A stretch of DNA of 64,000 nucleotides, from positions 1 through 64,000 of the forward strand of contig NZ_JAHTBK010000001.1 in the NCBI RefSeq assembly GCF_020177575.1. The letters run 5' to 3'. This document shows, in pieces, positions 35,708 to 45,023 of this stretch. A model generated the notes under the pieces. The model was not told the DNA's origin. It ran no database searches and saw only the letters and a program-made list of their open reading frames with translations. A program made the translations under genes and the position numbers. Each line of letters begins with the position of its first letter. Position 1 is the stretch's first letter. This DNA is from Hasllibacter sp. MH4015 (lineage in GTDB: Bacteria; Pseudomonadota; Alphaproteobacteria; Rhodobacterales; Rhodobacteraceae).

Positions 35708-36355
35708 TCACAGGGTGGCGATGGCGGCGCGGAGCGTTGGGATTCCGGTGCCTTTCTCCGACGAGGTCTCGATGATCTCGGGGAAGGCGGCGGGGTGTTT
35801 GGCAAGCGCGTCGCGGGTGCGTTTGAGGGCGGCATCGCGATCGCGGCCCTTGACCTTGTCGGCCTTGGTGAGCACCGCCTGGAACGGCACGGCGGCGCTG
35901 TCGAGGAGCGACATGATCTCCTCGTCCACGGCCTTCACGCCGTGGCGTCCGTCGATGAGCACGAAGGCGCGGCGCAGATTGGCGCGACCTTGCAGGTAGG
36001 CTTTGAGAAGCGCCTGCCATTGCTGGACCACGGGCAGCGGCGCTTCGGCAAAGCCATAACCGGGCAGGTCCACGAGGAAGTGGCTATCGGCGAGGGTGAA
36101 AAAGTTGATCTCCTGCGTGCGGCCCGGCGTGTTGGAGGCCCGCGCGAGGCCCTTGCGCCCGGTCAGCGCGTTGATCAGCGTCGATTTCCCGACATTGGAG
36201 CGGCCCGCGAAACAGACCTCGATCCGGTCGGCATCGGGCAGGCCGTCCATCGCCACGACGCCCTTGAGGAAATCGGTATTGCCGGCAAAGAGCTTGCGGC
36301 CCCGTTCGGCTGTCGCTTCATCCGGGGCGTCGGCAAGGGGGAAGGGCAGGCTCAT
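35708..36355 (-). CDS. engB: Ribosome biogenesis GTPase YsxC/EngB
   Basis: A 215-residue small GTPase acting in large-subunit maturation. G1 GRSNVGKST is at 51-59, switch region [15 protein letters not shown]3 DLPGYG, G4 TKAD. The start at 36355 overlaps the CatB-like gene stop. Order yidC-MOSC-(CatB)-engB-argB is typical of this family of bacteria. Confidence 0.96.
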   Translation of the reverse strand: MSLPFPLADAPDEATAERGRKLFAGNTDFLKGVVAMDGLPDADRIEVCFAGRSNVGKSTLINALTGRKGLARASNTPGRTQEINFFTLADSHFLVDLPGYGFAEAPLPVVQQWQALLKAYLQGRANLRRAFVLIDGRHGVKAVDEEIMSLLDSAAVPFQAVLTKADKVKGRDRDAALKRTRDALAKHPAAFPEIIETSSEKGTGIPTLRAAIATL

Positions 36356-36993
36356 GTCGCGGCCTCCAATAGCGCGAGGTCGGCCCCGCGGATTGCGTTG
36401 AGGTTACGGGTGATCCGGTCGACGGGCCAGTCCCACCACGCAATGTCCAGAAGCCGCGCGATGGTTGCGGGATCGAAGCGGGTTCGGACGGGCCGCGCCG
36501 GGGAGCCGGCAACGATGGTGAAGGGTGCGACATCGCGCGAGACAACCGCGCGCGCCGCGATGATCGCGCCGGCACCCACCTGCATCCCCGGCATTATGAC
36601 GGCGCCGTTGCCGATCCAGACATCCGGCCCGATCACCGTGTCGCCGCGGCCTTCCGCGTTCACATCGACAGAGGAGAAACCCTGTTTCCAATCATCCGAG
36701 AAGATGTCGAAGGGAAACGTCGAATGGCCGCCCATGGCGTGATTTGCGCCATCCATGATGAAGGTCGTGCCGGTGGCCAGCGCGCAGAACGGCCCGATGA
36801 TCAGCTTCGAGGGTGAGAACTCGAAATGATAAAGCACGTTGCGGTCGAAGAAATGCTCCGGCCCGTCGGGATCGTCGTAATAGGTGAAGCGCCCGATCTC
36901 GACCCGGTCGCGGTCCTTGGCCAGGGGGGCCAGAAATGCGACCTGCCGGGTGAAGGCGAGCGGGTGGGGGATGTCGGGGTCGGGACCGCTCAT
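36352..36993 (-). CDS. CatB/Vat-like hexapeptide-repeat acetyltransferase
   Basis: A 213-residue left-handed beta-helix acyltransferase. The segment LYHFEFSPSKLIIGPFCALA, then FIMDGANHAMGG-STFPF and VWIGNGAVIMPGMQVGAGAI and AGSPARPVRTRFD, is the xenobiotic acetyltransferase pattern with the catalytic His in NHAMGG. Such proteins include chloramphenicol and streptogramin acetyltransferases, but many act on sugars. Resistance cannot be inferred. It is inserted between the MOSC gene and engB with 4-base overlaps on both sides. Confidence 0.88.
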   Translation of the reverse strand: MSGPDPDIPHPLAFTRQVAFLAPLAKDRDRVEIGRFTYYDDPDGPEHFFDRNVLYHFEFSPSKLIIGPFCALATGTTFIMDGANHAMGGHSTFPFDIFSDDWKQGFSSVDVNAEGRGDTVIGPDVWIGNGAVIMPGMQVGAGAIIAARAVVSRDVAPFTIVAGSPARPVRTRFDPATIARLLDIAWWDWPVDRITRNLNAIRGADLALLEAAT

Positions 36994-37739
36994 GCCAGTG
37001 TGACGGTATCGCCCGCCGTGACCATGCCGCCCGTCCGCACCATGGCGTAGACACCGAAATCCTCGTGCCCCCAGCCGTCGGAGAGGGCGCGGAGCGTATT
37101 GGCGTCGCGCTTGCCGGTCTCGGGGTTCGCCTCCGTCGCGCGGCAGCGTGTGATGCGCTCCACCACCTCAAGCCGGGCGTCGCCGATGGCAAGCGTCTTG
37201 CCCACAAGGTCGAATTCCTCCCACGGGTCGAGGCCGTCGATCCAGAGATTGCCCCGGAAGCGGCGCGGGTCGAGGTCCTGGCCCAGTTTCTGCGACAGCG
37301 CGCGCAGGGAGGCGCAGTTGAGGACCGACACGGAGGCGAAGGGGGCATCGGACATGCCTTCGGCGGGCGATTTGACCAGGGCCGCGGCAGGGGCGCGGCT
37401 GTCGGGATAGATCGGGGCGAGCCAGTCGAACAGCGCCTGGGGGTCCGCGTCGGGCCGGATGGAGATGTCGGGCCGGTCCGGATGAGCGAGGAGGATCACC
37501 TCGTCGCCCGGCGGGCCATCCACGTTGCAGGTGATTGCCATCAGCGATGGCCCCTTGGCCCCGCGCAGGAAGTTGCGGCAGGACCGCCAGCCATCCGTCG
37601 CATCGCCGCCGGCCTCCAGCACCGCCCAGGCCCTGTCCAGCGGCAGAGGCAGGCCCGGGCTCAGGTCGATCCGGCGCACCCGCTCCGCCCCGATGCCCTT
37701 GATGGGGTAGCGCCAGATCTGGTCCAGCGCCCCATTCAT
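36990..37739 (-). CDS. MOSC domain protein
   Basis: A 249-residue protein with an MOSC N-terminal beta-barrel (IWRYPIKGIGAERVRRIDLS) and MOSC domain (FRGNLWIDGLDPWEEFDLVG; ITRCRATEANPETGKRD). The conserved Cys in RCRATEANPETGKRD is the sulfur/molybdenum cofactor site of the family. It likely transfers sulfur or reduces N-hydroxylated compounds. The start overlaps the yidC stop by four bases. Confidence 0.92.
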   Translation of the reverse strand: MNGALDQIWRYPIKGIGAERVRRIDLSPGLPLPLDRAWAVLEAGGDATDGWRSCRNFLRGAKGPSLMAITCNVDGPPGDEVILLAHPDRPDISIRPDADPQALFDWLAPIYPDSRAPAAALVKSPAEGMSDAPFASVSVLNCASLRALSQKLGQDLDPRRFRGNLWIDGLDPWEEFDLVGKTLAIGDARLEVVERITRCRATEANPETGKRDANTLRALSDGWGHEDFGVYAMVRTGGMVTAGDTVTLA

Positions 37740-39619
37740 TTCTCGGCCGGTTTCTTGCGGGAGAAGCTCTTGCGGATATTGCCGAACACGTCCGGTTTGA
37801 ACCCCTGGCTGCGCATGATGAGGTATTGCTGGGTGAAGGTCAGCGTGTTGTTCGCGATCCAGTAGACGAGCAGACCGCTGGCGAAAGTTCCCAGCATGAA
37901 CATGAAGACCCAGGGCAGCCACGCAAAGATCGCGGCCTGTGTCGGATCGGTGGGGGCCGGGTTCAGCTTTTGCTGCAACCACATGGAAATGCCCAACAGG
38001 ATCGGAAGGATGCCGATGAAGATCAGCGCCATGAACGATTCCGGGTCCGGCGCGGCGTTGGGCAGAAGGCCGAAGAGGTTGATGATGGACGAGCTGTCGG
38101 GCGCGGAAAGGTCATTGAGCCAGCCGAAGAACGGCGCGTGGCGCAGCTCCAGCGTGACGAAAATCACCTTGTAGAGCGAGAAGAAGATCGGGATCTGCAA
38201 CAGGATCGGAAGACAGCCGCCCGCCGGGTTCACCTTGTTCTTCTTGTAAAGCTCCATCATGCCGCGCTGGAGCTTCTCTCGGTCGTCGCCCGCGCTTTCC
38301 TTCAGCTTCTCGATCTCGGGCTGAAGCTCCTTCATCTTGGCCATGGACACGTAGGAGCGGTAGGCCAGCGGGAAGAGGATCGCCTTGACGATCAGCGTCA
38401 GCGCGATGATGGCGAGGCCCATATTCCCGATCTGAAGGTTCAGCCAGTGCAGGAGCCAGAAGAGCGGTTTGGTCAGGAAGTAGAACCAGCCCCAGTCGAT
38501 GGAATCGATGAAACGGGCGACCTGCGGGCGGTCGGGGTCGTTTTCCGCCCCGAACAGCGCCGCGATGAAGCCGGGTTCGGCATTCTCGTAATAGCTGATC
38601 GTCTCCGCCTCTTTCGCGCCGGCGAAGAGGTTGGTGGTGACTTCCGCAGTCTCGCCCGCGGCGATGACCATGGCGGGCAGGCGTGCTTCGGTCTGGTAGA
38701 TGTCGGCGTTGGGGACGTATTTCACGACCGAGATGAAGGGCTGGTCGTTGGCGGGGATCAGCGTCGTCATCCAGTATTTGTCGGTGAAGCCGATCCAGCC
38801 ATTGGCCTCCACCGCGACGATCTCGGCCGGGACGCCTTCGCGCGCGACGACATCGAGGTCGGGCAGGTCGGAATAGCCGATCTCGCTCAATTCTCCATCG
38901 GCTTTGCGCACCACGCCTTCGTGGAGGATGAAGAAGTTCTGCAGATCCGAGGGCAGGCCGTGGCGGGCCACGATGCCGTAGGGGGCCAGGGTGACATCCT
39001 CGCCGGTCGTGTTTTCGACCGATTGGGTGACTTCGAACATGTAGGCGTCGTCGATGGCGATCGTGCGGCGGAAGATCAGGCCGCCGCCATTGTCCCAGAC
39101 CAGTGTGATCGGCGTCTCGGGCGTCAGCGTCTCGCCGCTTTCCAGCTCCCACGGGGTGTCGGAGGTGGGGACGTCGTCATAGGTGAGCCCGGCGGACGGG
39201 GTCCAGCCATAGAGCGCGTAATAGGGATCTTCGCTGCCCACGGGCGACAGGAGGCGGACGATTTCGTCGCCGTCGACCTCGGTGAAGTAGTTGCGCAGGG
39301 CGAGGTCGTCGATCCGGCCCCCGAGCAAAGAGATGGAGCCTTCGACGGACGGGGTGTCGATGTCGATCCGGGCGGCCTCGCTCAACGCGACTTCGGTGGG
39401 GCTTTCCGGGGCGGCGCCGGTTGCAGGGTCGGCGACGGTGCCGACCGGCGGGGTCAGCGCGATGTCGGTATCGGTGACGTCGACCGGGGTTTCCGCGGAA
39501 GGCGGCAGGGCATTCGGGTCCTCGATCGGGTCGGGCGGCGGGAACAGGAGGAACCACACGAGGATGACCACGAAGCTCAGGCCCGTGGCGAGGATCAGGT
39601 TTCTGTTCTGATCGTCCAT
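37736..39619 (-). CDS. yidC: Membrane protein insertase YidC
   Basis: A 627-residue YidC/Oxa1 insertase of the Gram-negative type. It has an N-terminal membrane anchor (LILATGLSFVVILVWFLLF), a large periplasmic domain, and five C-terminal segments (FFLTKPLFWLLHWLNLQIGN; LPILLQIPIFFSLYKVIFVT). It inserts membrane proteins with and without Sec. GGAGG lies upstream of the start. It is separated from rnpA-yidD by four other genes, where many bacteria keep them contiguous. Confidence 0.96.
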   Translation of the reverse strand: MDDQNRNLILATGLSFVVILVWFLLFPPPDPIEDPNALPPSAETPVDVTDTDIALTPPVGTVADPATGAAPESPTEVALSEAARIDIDTPSVEGSISLLGGRIDDLALRNYFTEVDGDEIVRLLSPVGSEDPYYALYGWTPSAGLTYDDVPTSDTPWELESGETLTPETPITLVWDNGGGLIFRRTIAIDDAYMFEVTQSVENTTGEDVTLAPYGIVARHGLPSDLQNFFILHEGVVRKADGELSEIGYSDLPDLDVVAREGVPAEIVAVEANGWIGFTDKYWMTTLIPANDQPFISVVKYVPNADIYQTEARLPAMVIAAGETAEVTTNLFAGAKEAETISYYENAEPGFIAALFGAENDPDRPQVARFIDSIDWGWFYFLTKPLFWLLHWLNLQIGNMGLAIIALTLIVKAILFPLAYRSYVSMAKMKELQPEIEKLKESAGDDREKLQRGMMELYKKNKVNPAGGCLPILLQIPIFFSLYKVIFVTLELRHAPFFGWLNDLSAPDSSSIINLFGLLPNAAPDPESFMALIFIGILPILLGISMWLQQKLNPAPTDPTQAAIFAWLPWVFMFMLGTFASGLLVYWIANNTLTFTQQYLIMRSQGFKPDVFGNIRKSFSRKKPAEK

Positions 39620-39791
39620 GTTGCCGATATTCCTCCGATGAAACCCTTGCGAAACAGGCATGCGGGCCGCGCCAGGGGTGGCACGGCCAAGTCTCCGGGG
39701 TTCAACAGATTGGGGCGCGGAAGGTCAAGGGGCAAAAGGGGCGCGTGTTGTCGCGCGGGCGGTCTGGACGCGCGCGAAACGGGGGCGGATT

Positions 39792-41330
39792 TCAGCCCCG
39801 GCGGCGGTCGTCGAGGCGGATCGTCTTGCCCGAGGCCGAATGGGCGCGGGCCCAATCGGCCACTTGGTCGCCGCGCATCGGATGGCCGAGGTAAAAGCCC
39901 TGCAAGACGTCGCATCCCAGGTCGACGAGTTTCTCGAGCTCCTGCGGGGTTTCCACGCCGCTGGCCAGCGTGGAGATCCCCAACGCCTGCGCCATGGCGA
40001 TGATGGCGGCGACGGCATCGGCCTGTTGGGCGTCCGTTTCCACACCAAGGGTGAACGGTCGGGCGATCTTGATCCGGTCCACGCCGAAGCGTTGCAGCAC
40101 CGGGAAGGAGGTCGCGCCAAGCCCGAAGCCATCGAGGTCGATCCTGTGCCCGTCCTCTTTCAACTGCACCAGCGTGGCAATCACCGTGTCATCGTCGGCC
40201 TTCACCGCGTCGGGTTCGGAGATTTCCAGCCGGATGCGGGCAGGGTCGATGCCGAAGCGCGCCAGTTCGGCCTGAAGCGTCGTGATCAGGCCGCCATCGT
40301 GCATTTCACCGCAGGACAGATTGATGGAGAGTTCCGGGACCGGGGCATGCGCCTTGTCCCAATCGGCCAGCGCGGTCAACGCCTGGTGGATCAGGGTCTG
40401 GCCCAGGGCGGGCATCTGGCCCGATGCCTGCACCGCGTCCATGAAATCCTTCGGCCCCATCAGCCCGTGCTTGGAATGCTGCCAGCGCGCGAGCGTCTCC
40501 ATCCCAGTGATGGCGCCGGTGCGGGCGCAGATCTGTGGCTGGAACCACGCCGTGATCGCGCCGTCGTGCAGCGCCGGTTCAACCTCCGACGCGAGGTCGG
40601 CGCGCATGACACGCGCGCGCCCCATCCCGGCGGCGTAGGCCCGGATCGCGCCGGGGCCGTGAACCACAGCCTCCCCCAACGCGGCCTCTGCGGCGCGGAA
40701 TGTCGTGGCGGCGGGGTCGGAGCCGCGGCGCAGAAGGGCCGTGTGACCGATGCTTGCCGACAGGCGCGTGACCGTGCCGTTGAGCGGGATCGGCTCCACC
40801 AGGACCTGCGCCAAGCGCGCGGCGATCGCGTCACGCAGGCTGAGCCGGGCGGACGGCAGCGGGGCCAGCGTGATCCCGAAGCGCGAATCGCCGAGACGCA
40901 CCAGCATGTCGCCGTTGCGCAAGGCCGCGCGCAACCGATCCTCCGACCGGGCCATGAGGTCTTCGCAGGTGTCGTGGCCCCATCGGTCGACGAGGTCGGT
41001 CCATTCGTCGATCTGCACGAGGAAACAGGCGGTGTCGCGACCATCCATGGCGGCAATGCGGTCGAGCATGGCGGTCAATCCCGGTCGCCCGACATCCGCG
41101 CCGCGATCGCCTTGGGGCAAGCCCATGTCCCGCCGGCCCAGAAGGATCGCCAACGCCAGCAGGCCGGAGACGCCGAATGCGGTGACCAGTGCGATATTGT
41201 CGAAACCGAGCCAATAGGCCGCGAGGGTCAGGACCGGAAAAAGGGCCAGAACCTCGATCCGGCCAAGCGCGGCCGACACGGTGTTCCCGGCGCGCGCCGT
41301 CCAGTTCAAATCCCGCAGGTCGTCCGCCAT
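39792..41330 (-). CDS. Degenerate GGDEF-EAL protein
   Basis: A 512-residue protein with two membrane segments (VLALFPVLTLAAYWLGF; LVTAFGVSGLLALAILLG), a GGDEF-like domain and an EAL domain. The GGDEF signature is replaced by LGDSRF. In the EAL domain the Glu of EAL remains (METLARW), as does the Asn of LSINLS. DDFG has become LDGFG, KIDR has become KIAR, and EGVE has become SGVE, so key metal-binding acids are lost. A sensor or c-di-GMP-binding role is more likely than catalysis. GGAGG lies before ATG 41330. Confidence 0.88.
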   Translation of the reverse strand: MADDLRDLNWTARAGNTVSAALGRIEVLALFPVLTLAAYWLGFDNIALVTAFGVSGLLALAILLGRRDMGLPQGDRGADVGRPGLTAMLDRIAAMDGRDTACFLVQIDEWTDLVDRWGHDTCEDLMARSEDRLRAALRNGDMLVRLGDSRFGITLAPLPSARLSLRDAIAARLAQVLVEPIPLNGTVTRLSASIGHTALLRRGSDPAATTFRAAEAALGEAVVHGPGAIRAYAAGMGRARVMRADLASEVEPALHDGAITAWFQPQICARTGAITGMETLARWQHSKHGLMGPKDFMDAVQASGQMPALGQTLIHQALTALADWDKAHAPVPELSINLSCGEMHDGGLITTLQAELARFGIDPARIRLEISEPDAVKADDDTVIATLVQLKEDGHRIDLDGFGLGATSFPVLQRFGVDRIKIARPFTLGVETDAQQADAVAAIIAMAQALGISTLASGVETPQELEKLVDLGCDVLQGFYLGHPMRGDQVADWARAHSASGKTIRLDDRRRG

Positions 41331-41405
41331 CCGATGCCTCCAAACCATCCTGTCACCGCAATGGCGTAAGGCAGGGAAGCGACCCAAGGCTTAACGGCGC
41401 GGGGC

Positions 41406-42251
41406 CTAATCGTTCAAATTGTCGGGATCGCGCGGGCCAAGGGTGGCGAAATCGAACAGAGCCGGGTCCAGAAGGTGCGAGGGCCGGGCGTTCATGAGCG
41501 CGGAGAACATCTTGCCGCGTCGACCGGGGGACCGGGCCTCCCACCCGTCCAGCATTGCCTTAATCTGCTGGCGTTGCAGGCCATCTTGCGACCCGCACAG
41601 GTCGCACGGAATGATCGGGTAGGTCATGGCGCGGGCGAAGGCCTCGCAATCGGCTTCGGCCACGTGGGCGAGCGGGCGCAGCACCATCAGATCGCCCTCG
41701 TCATTTACCAGTTTCGGGGGCATCGTCGCCAGCTTGCCGCCGTGGAAGAGATTGAGGAAGAAGGTCTCAAGGATATCGTCGCGGTGGTGGCCGAGCACGA
41801 CGGCGGAACACCCCTCCTCCCGCGCGATGCGGTAAAGGTTGCCGCGACGCAGGCGCGAGCACAGCGCGCAATAGGTCCGACCGGCAGGCACCTTGTCGAC
41901 GACAATGGAATATGTGTCTTGGTATTCTATGCGGTGGGGCACGCCCATCCGCTCCAGAAACTCCGGCAGGACCGTCGCGGGGAAGCCGGGTTGGCCCTGA
42001 TCAAGATTGCAGGCCAGAATATCGACCGGCAGAAGCCCGCGCCATTGCAGCTCCGTCAGGACGGCCAGCAGGGTATAGCTGTCCTTGCCGCCCGACAGGC
42101 AGACCAGCCAGCGGTCGCCCTTGCGCACCATTCCATACCGCTCCACCGCCTCCCGCGTGTCGCGGATGATGCGCTTGCGCAGTTTGCGGAACTCGGTGGT
42201 CTTCGGCGCGCCGTGGAACAGCGCATGGATGTCATCGGGATCGTCGAGCAT
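41406..42251 (-). CDS. ttcA: tRNA 2-thiocytidine(32) synthetase TtcA
   Basis: A 281-residue PP-loop ATPase. SGGKDS is at 53-58, with the cysteines of CALC and CDLC that bind the Fe-S cluster needed for thiolation of C32 in tRNA. Conserved [20 protein letters not shown] follows. The start at 42251 gives [10 protein letters not shown]; no strong ribosome binding site is visible. On the minus strand between the EAL gene and a plus-strand lipoprotein gene. Confidence 0.95.
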   Translation of the reverse strand: MLDDPDDIHALFHGAPKTTEFRKLRKRIIRDTREAVERYGMVRKGDRWLVCLSGGKDSYTLLAVLTELQWRGLLPVDILACNLDQGQPGFPATVLPEFLERMGVPHRIEYQDTYSIVVDKVPAGRTYCALCSRLRRGNLYRIAREEGCSAVVLGHHRDDILETFFLNLFHGGKLATMPPKLVNDEGDLMVLRPLAHVAEADCEAFARAMTYPIIPCDLCGSQDGLQRQQIKAMLDGWEARSPGRRGKMFSALMNARPSHLLDPALFDFATLGPRDPDNLND

Positions 42252-42328
42252 GGCGATGCGATAGGGCCTGCACCGGGCGGGCGTCAAGGTGGCTTGCCGG
42301 GGGACGGCGCGGGATTAGGTACGAGGGC

Positions 42329-42856
42329 ATGGTGAAGAAAATCCTGATCGTGCTGGCGCTTGTCAGCCTCGCGGCCTGCGGGCGGCCGTCGCTGGGCGAC
42401 CCGACCTTGTCCGGCCGGCAGTTGAACCTTGAGGAGTTCTTCGACGGTCGTCTGACGGCCTACGGACAGTTTCAAGACGTGTTCGGAGAGGTCCGTCGCC
42501 GGTTCGAGGTGGACATTCGCGGCACCTGGGACGGGCAGACCCTGCGGCTGGTGGAGGATTTCGTCTACGATGACGGATCGACCGAACAGAGGATCTGGAC
42601 CTTGCAGCAGACCGGAAATGGCGGCTGGCAGGGCACCGCGCCGGGCGTCATCGGCGTGGCCACGGGGCAGGAGGTCGGCGATACCTTCAACTGGACCTAC
42701 ACCATCGACCTGCCGCTGCCGGACCGTGACCCGCTGCGTGTGACCTTCGATGACTGGATGTGGCTGCTGAGCGAGGATCGCGTGCTGAACCGCGCCTATA
42801 TGAGCCGCTTCGGTGTTCCGATCGGCGAGGTTATCATCACGTTCGAGCGGCACTGA
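42329..42856 (+). CDS. DUF3833 lipoprotein
   Basis: A 175-residue protein with a lipoprotein signal peptide and lipobox (VSLAACG, Cys at about 17). The family motif LEEFFDGRLTAYGQFQDVFG and DDWMWLLSEDRVLNRAYMSR identify DUF3833, a periplasmic/outer membrane lipoprotein of unknown role. Divergent from ttcA with 77 bases between starts. Confidence 0.88.
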   Translation: MVKKILIVLALVSLAACGRPSLGDPTLSGRQLNLEEFFDGRLTAYGQFQDVFGEVRRRFEVDIRGTWDGQTLRLVEDFVYDDGSTEQRIWTLQQTGNGGWQGTAPGVIGVATGQEVGDTFNWTYTIDLPLPDRDPLRVTFDDWMWLLSEDRVLNRAYMSRFGVPIGEVIITFERH

Positions 42857-42901
42857 CTTCGCGCGGGGACGTGCTAGGCTGCCCCAGTTGGGAGGCCCGC
42901 C

Positions 42902-43459
42902 ATGGCATATCGGTTTGATCATCCATCGCTGCCCGTCGACCCCTATCCCGCCCAGTGGGAGGATGTCGGCCCGGCCGCGCCGTTGGACAGCGACGAAACG
43001 CTGGTCCTTCTGCGGACGCCCGCCATGGTGCTGGACCGCGCGGGGGCGGAGGATGGCAGCTATATCGTCGCGCGACCCTATACGATCGTGGTGGAGGTTG
43101 ATGCGGCCCCGTGGCCGATCACGGTGCCGCAAGGCATGATTACCGACCTCACCTCCGTCCCGCGACCATTGCGGTGGGTGGCCGGGCGCGTGGGCCCGTG
43201 GCTGGAAGCGGCGATCGTGCACGATTACCTCTATATCGCGTGGCAGGATTTCGGCGATCGCGCGCCGCAGGGCAGGGATCGCCAATTCGCCGACCTGGTC
43301 ATGCTGGAGATGATGGATTGGGCGCGGGTCGGTGTGCTGCGCTGGCTCATCTTTGCGGCTGTGCGGGCCTTTGGCGGGGCAAGTTTCCGGCGTCGGATCG
43401 AAGATCGCTACGCCGAGGTGCCGCCGATTGGGCCGGGCTTTGCCCTGCCGCGCGGTTAA
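42902..43459 (+). CDS. DUF1353 protein
   Basis: A 185-residue protein with the DUF1353 core [20 protein letters not shown] and [14 protein letters not shown]. The family is found in phages and bacteria, and its function is unknown. GGGAGG precedes the start. It overlaps the convergent yidD by four bases at the 3' end. Confidence 0.85.
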   Translation: MAYRFDHPSLPVDPYPAQWEDVGPAAPLDSDETLVLLRTPAMVLDRAGAEDGSYIVARPYTIVVEVDAAPWPITVPQGMITDLTSVPRPLRWVAGRVGPWLEAAIVHDYLYIAWQDFGDRAPQGRDRQFADLVMLEMMDWARVGVLRWLIFAAVRAFGGASFRRRIEDRYAEVPPIGPGFALPRG

Positions 43460-43677
43460 TCCGGCACGTTGTCGATCCCCGATCCGCCCCAGGGATGACA
43501 TCGGGAGATGCGGCGCGCGGCAAGCCAGCCGCCCTTGATCGCGCCGTGTTTGCGCAACGCCTCCATCGCGTAGGTGGAGCAGGTGGGCGTGTAGCGGCAA
43601 TTGCTGCCGATGAGGGGCGAGATCACAAGGCGGTAGAAGCGGATCGGAAGCGACAGAAGGAATGCGAACGGGCTCAT
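43456..43677 (-). CDS. yidD: Membrane protein insertion efficiency factor YidD
   Basis: A 73-residue protein ([48 protein letters not shown]). The Cys-rich motif is typical of YidD, which aids YidC-dependent insertion at the inner membrane. The start overlaps the rnpA stop, as in most bacteria. Confidence 0.97.
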   Translation of the reverse strand: MSPFAFLLSLPIRFYRLVISPLIGSNCRYTPTCSTYAMEALRKHGAIKGGWLAARRISRCHPWGGSGIDNVPD

Positions 43678-44078
43678 CCATGGACCTTTCGCAGGGCGCG
43701 CGACAGGTCGGCCTTCATGGCGGAGAAATCGTGGGTGGCCGTCGCCTCCGCCCTTCCGATCAAGACGTAATCCCAGCCCGCGTGGCCCTCGGCGGGCAGG
43801 ATCGCGCGCGCAATCTCTCGCAGGCGGCGTTTCGCACGGTTTCGGGTCACGGCATTGCCGACCTTCTTGGAACAGGTGAAGCCCACGCGAATCGCCTCCG
43901 GGGCGTCGGGCGCCTCGTCCGCGGCCCGTTGGCGGGCTTGCAGAAGGAAAGCGGGCATCGGGATGCGTCTTGCCTTGGCCGCGCGCAGGAAATCGGCGCG
44001 CTTTTGCAAGGTGACAAGCTTGGGGACGACAAAAAGCCCCGACGAGGCGGCGCTCGACGGGGTCAGATCATCAGCCAT
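43674..44078 (-). CDS. rnpA: Ribonuclease P protein component
   Basis: A 134-residue RnpA ([40 protein letters not shown], the RNR motif). It helps the RNA subunit cleave tRNA 5' leaders. Ten bases after rpmH and coupled to yidD. Confidence 0.97.
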   Translation of the reverse strand: MADDLTPSSAASSGLFVVPKLVTLQKRADFLRAAKARRIPMPAFLLQARQRAADEAPDAPEAIRVGFTCSKKVGNAVTRNRAKRRLREIARAILPAEGHAGWDYVLIGRAEATATHDFSAMKADLSRALRKVHG

Positions 44079-44088
44079 GACAGGCGTT

Positions 44089-44226
44089 TCAGGCGCTGAG
44101 CGACTTCCGACCGCGGGCGCGGCGGGCGTTCAGGATCTTGCGGCCAGCTTTCGTGGCCATCCGCGCACGGAACCCGTGGCGGCGCTTGCGCACGAGGTTC
44201 GAGGGCTGGAACGTGCGTTTGGACAT
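44089..44226 (-). CDS. rpmH: 50S ribosomal protein L34
   Basis: A 45-residue basic protein, [20 protein letters not shown] followed by [20 protein letters not shown] and KSLSA. It is the smallest-class large-subunit protein and the canonical first gene of rpmH-rnpA. It has a near-consensus promoter 80 to 107 bases upstream. Confidence 0.98.
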
Positions 44227-44304
44227 GGGTCTCGCTCCGTCTGGTCTGGGCCGGAGGGCGGGGTGAACCGCGCCTCGAACGGCGGAATCTCAGTTGAAGG
44301 CTGG

Positions 44305-44333
44305 GCAATAGGCAATGGCGGGGGCGCTGTCAA
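44305..44333 (-). promoter_or_regulatory. rpmH-rnpA-yidD promoter
   Basis: On the minus strand, a perfect -35 TTGACA (44333-44328), 17 bases and TATTGC (44310-44305). It gives a leader of about 70 bases before rpmH. Confidence 0.8.
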
Positions 44334-44348
44334 CAAAGGGAGGCGGGT

Positions 44349-44849
44349 TTATCCGGCATTTTCCGCCATCTCTATCGCGCGCGCCAGGTCGCCCAGACGT
44401 TCCTGGGTGAAGACCTGCACCCCGGCGGCACGCAGGCGGGCGGCCACCACGCCCTCGCCCTCGTGCTTCTGGCCATCGAAATGCCCGCCATGGACGAAGG
44501 TGGAGCCGCAAGACGGGCTGCCATCGGTCAGCAGGGCGAAGCGGATGTTCTGCTCGCGCGCGACCTCGACTGCCAAATCCGCGCCGGCCACGAAGGGGGC
44601 GGTGACGATCCCGCCCTCCTTGTCGATCACGTGTGCGCGCCCTTCCAGGACGTCCTGCGCGGACGCCCCGGATTCGATTTCCGCCGGAAGCCGGGGCGAG
44701 GGCAGGCCCGCGGCCATTTCAGGGCACATGCTGACCAGCCGCCCCTCGGCCCGCCATGTGGCGAGGATCTGATCGTCGAGCGTCTTGGCATTGCCGTCGT
44801 AGCGGACGCGCGCGCCCAGCAGGCAGGAGCTGACGAAGATCTTTTCCAT
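44349..44849 (-). CDS. DUF523 protein
   Basis: A 166-residue protein with the DUF523 signatures VSSCLLGARVRYDGNAK and LTDGSPSCGSTFVHGG. The paired Cys residues suggest a metal or Fe-S-dependent role, and the family has been linked to thiouracil/purine modification contexts, but this is not established here. The start at 44849 (MEKIFV) is chosen; 44861 is possible. Upstream of the rpmH promoter on the same strand. Confidence 0.88.
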   Translation of the reverse strand: MEKIFVSSCLLGARVRYDGNAKTLDDQILATWRAEGRLVSMCPEMAAGLPSPRLPAEIESGASAQDVLEGRAHVIDKEGGIVTAPFVAGADLAVEVAREQNIRFALLTDGSPSCGSTFVHGGHFDGQKHEGEGVVAARLRAAGVQVFTQERLGDLARAIEMAENAG

Positions 44850-45023
44850 CACGGCGTCCACTTTTGAAACAATGTCCGGGCGTTTTGTTACGGCAACCCC
44901 ATGCCGCCGTCACGAAAACGCGCATTCCTGTCACGCCACATCAAGCGCCCGTGAGGGGGGATGTCGCGCTTGCGCAACATGGCGCATTTAGGGTCCAACT
45001 TGAAGGATAGGGACACCGGAAAG

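Noticed and set aside
36352-36993. Chloramphenicol resistance gene
   Set aside because: The fold is CatB/Vat-like, but this superfamily has many sugar and housekeeping acyltransferases and the context is a core operon, so resistance is not supported.
37826-40003. 725-codon open frame on the plus strand over yidC
   Set aside because: Antisense to YidC and the EAL protein, with the repetitive charged composition of shadow frames.
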